From IMG/VR virus record IMGVR_UViG_3300022693_003247, positions 1 through 32,254 of that record: a stretch of 32,254 nt of DNA; one strand, written 5' to 3'. Of this stretch, positions 31,020-32,254 are shown in pieces. A program made the translations under genes and the position numbers. The notes under the pieces were generated by a model. The model searched no databases and was not told the DNA's origin. It worked only from the letters and a program-made list of their open reading frames with translations. Origin of the DNA: a virus. Position 1 is the stretch's first letter. Each line of letters starts with the position of its first letter.

Positions 31020-32254
31020 ATGAAAATGAAACGTGAACAGTTATTCACCATCCTAGCGGATGAGTACGCAAAGTGTTACAAAGACCCGTTTTACTTCATA
31101 CAAACGTATTGTAAACTCAAGGACCAGAGAACTGGACAGGCCATCCCTTTCACAATGTGGCCTTGTCAAGTTGAGCAGGTTGAACTTTGGGTTAACAACA
31201 AATTCTGTATTACACTCAAAACGAGACAAATCGGAATCTCATGGTTGTCCGCTGCAATTCTACTTTGGTGGTCCATTTTCAGAAAATACCACAAGTCAAT
31301 GATTATTTCCAAAAAAGAAGACGACGCCGCTGTCTACCTTGACAAAGTAAAATTCATGTACAACAACCTTCCTCAAGAATGGAAAACCTACATCTGTCCA
31401 CTTGCTCGAGAGCCCACAAAACTCAACATGGAATTCGCTCAGAGTGGTTCCGAAATCTTGGCTGAATCCTCAAACCCAGAGGCGGGTCGATCACACACCC
31501 TAAACGTAATCGTCCTGGACGAGGCAGCATTCATACCTGATGCCGGTTCTATATGGACCGCAGCACGTCCGGCTCTCATCACAACCAAGGGCAAGGCCAT
31601 CTTCATTTCGACAGCCAATGGTTATGAGAATTTCTTCCGGCCAATCTACATGGGAGCCAAAGACAACATCAATGGATTCAAGGCGAAGTTCATCGCGTGG
31701 GACGGAGATCCAGTGCGCGATCAGGCGTGGTACGAACGAGAGAAACAATATTACAATTCCCTTGGCAAGCAACGTGAGTTTCGTCAAGAATTCCCAAAGA
31801 ACGATATCGAAGCTTTCATTGTTTCGGGGCTCACTTTTTATGACCCAGACCTCATTCAAAAATACATCGACAAACCAAAAGACCCACTCCAAGCGCGTGG
31901 GAACCTCAAATGCGTACCAGCTGCGGTCGGTCAATCACCTTACAGACTCGAATGGCATAGCGATGGTTATCTTAAAGTTTGGCAGGAACCGCAAACTGGC
32001 GTAAAATATTGTGGTGGCATCGATGTCGCGGAGGGTGTAGCCGATGGGGATTTCTCCATTGCGGCATTTTACGACAGGGAAACCCGGAAGCAAGTTGCGG
32101 AATACGCCGCTAGGGTTGATACCGATACCTTCGCTAAGGACGTTTATCTCATCGGGAAATGGTACAACACGGCACTCCTCAATGTGGAAATCAATTCCGT
32201 TGGGGAATCTATGATGAATTACCTCTCCAAACAAAAACACTACCCCTCCTTATA
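31020..32254 (+). CDS. Terminase large subunit, 3'-truncated by the window edge
   Basis: The open frame starts at ATG 31020 (or ATG 31026; neither has a good Shine-Dalgarno) and continues without stop for 411 codons to the edge. It has the packaging ATPase: a deviant Walker A, KTRQIGIS at 67-74, lacking the lysine before Ser/Thr; Walker B VIVLDEAAF at 163-171; and the coupling motif STAN at 197-200. The nuclease domain begins with GGIDVAEG (Asp335), with Glu390 in NVEINSVG as second metal ligand; the third acidic residue lies outside. It cuts and drives DNA into the procapsid with the portal. It is the only large rightward gene and is divergent from the portal. Confidence 0.92.
   Translation, partial: MKMKREQLFTILADEYAKCYKDPFYFIQTYCKLKDQRTGQAIPFTMWPCQVEQVELWVNNKFCITLKTRQIGISWLSAAILLWWSIFRKYHKSMIISKKEDDAAVYLDKVKFMYNNLPQEWKTYICPLAREPTKLNMEFAQSGSEILAESSNPEAGRSHTLNVIVLDEAAFIPDAGSIWTAARPALITTKGKAIFISTANGYENFFRPIYMGAKDNINGFKAKFIAWDGDPVRDQAWYEREKQYYNSLGKQREFRQEFPKNDIEAFIVSGLTFYDPDLIQKYIDKPKDPLQARGNLKCVPAAVGQSPYRLEWHSDGYLKVWQEPQTGVKYCGGIDVAEGVADGDFSIAAFYDRETRKQVAEYAARVDTDTFAKDVYLIGKWYNTALLNVEINSVGESMMNYLSKQKHYPSL

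Noticed and set aside
31500-32004. Long open frames on both strands inside the terminase gene.
   Set aside because: They are shadows; the plus-strand frame from 31020 carries the full set of terminase motifs.

Overview
The window looks like roughly three quarters of a tailed-phage genome of podovirus type, AT-rich, infecting an unidentified, probably Gram-negative bacterium. Evidence is a portal, an N4-gp56-like major capsid protein, a scaffold-like protein, a tail adaptor, a P22 gp10-like stabilisation protein and large internal-virion-type proteins, with no tape measure, tail tube or sheath. Genes abut or overlap by 1-29 bases and most have Shine-Dalgarno sequences. No integrase, endolysin, DNA polymerase, RNA polymerase or tRNA is recognisable, and the large terminase runs off the right edge, so part of the genome is outside the window.

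Layout. Positions 1-704 hold one small leftward gene and an AT-rich intergenic region full of short inverted and direct repeats. Positions 705-5524 (leftward) are a replication/recombination block: SF3 helicase, a possible ssDNA-binding protein, two conserved unknowns, a 23-residue zinc-ribbon-like peptide, a VRR-NUC nuclease and an SNF2-type helicase. Positions 5525-6850 are a control region with three sigma70-like promoters and several very small genes on both strands.

Positions 6847-15054 (leftward) are virion genes: a phospholipase-A2/DUF1353-like protein, three large candidate ejection proteins, a fibre-like protein, the gp10-like protein and the tail adaptor. Positions 15026-25640 are the unusual part. 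Between the tail genes and the capsid genes sits an 11-kb island, on the same strand and without gaps, that encodes four glycosyltransferase polypeptides (one a two-domain fusion), a methyltransferase, a shortened UDP-sugar-dehydrogenase-like protein, two small membrane proteins and four consecutive proteins with Sec-type signal peptides, including a polysaccharide-deacetylase-like protein and a LamG-like lectin. Positions 25615-30931 return to head genes: capsid, scaffold and portal. The portal and terminase diverge from a symmetric promoter region at about 30946-30980.

Working model (inference): the left block copies and processes phage DNA, the right block builds and fills the capsid, and the 6.8-15 kb block builds the short tail and DNA-ejection apparatus. 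The island makes or modifies glycans and exports glycan-binding or glycan-editing proteins, either to decorate virions or to remodel the surface of the infected cell. That island is the best candidate for an undescribed system here.
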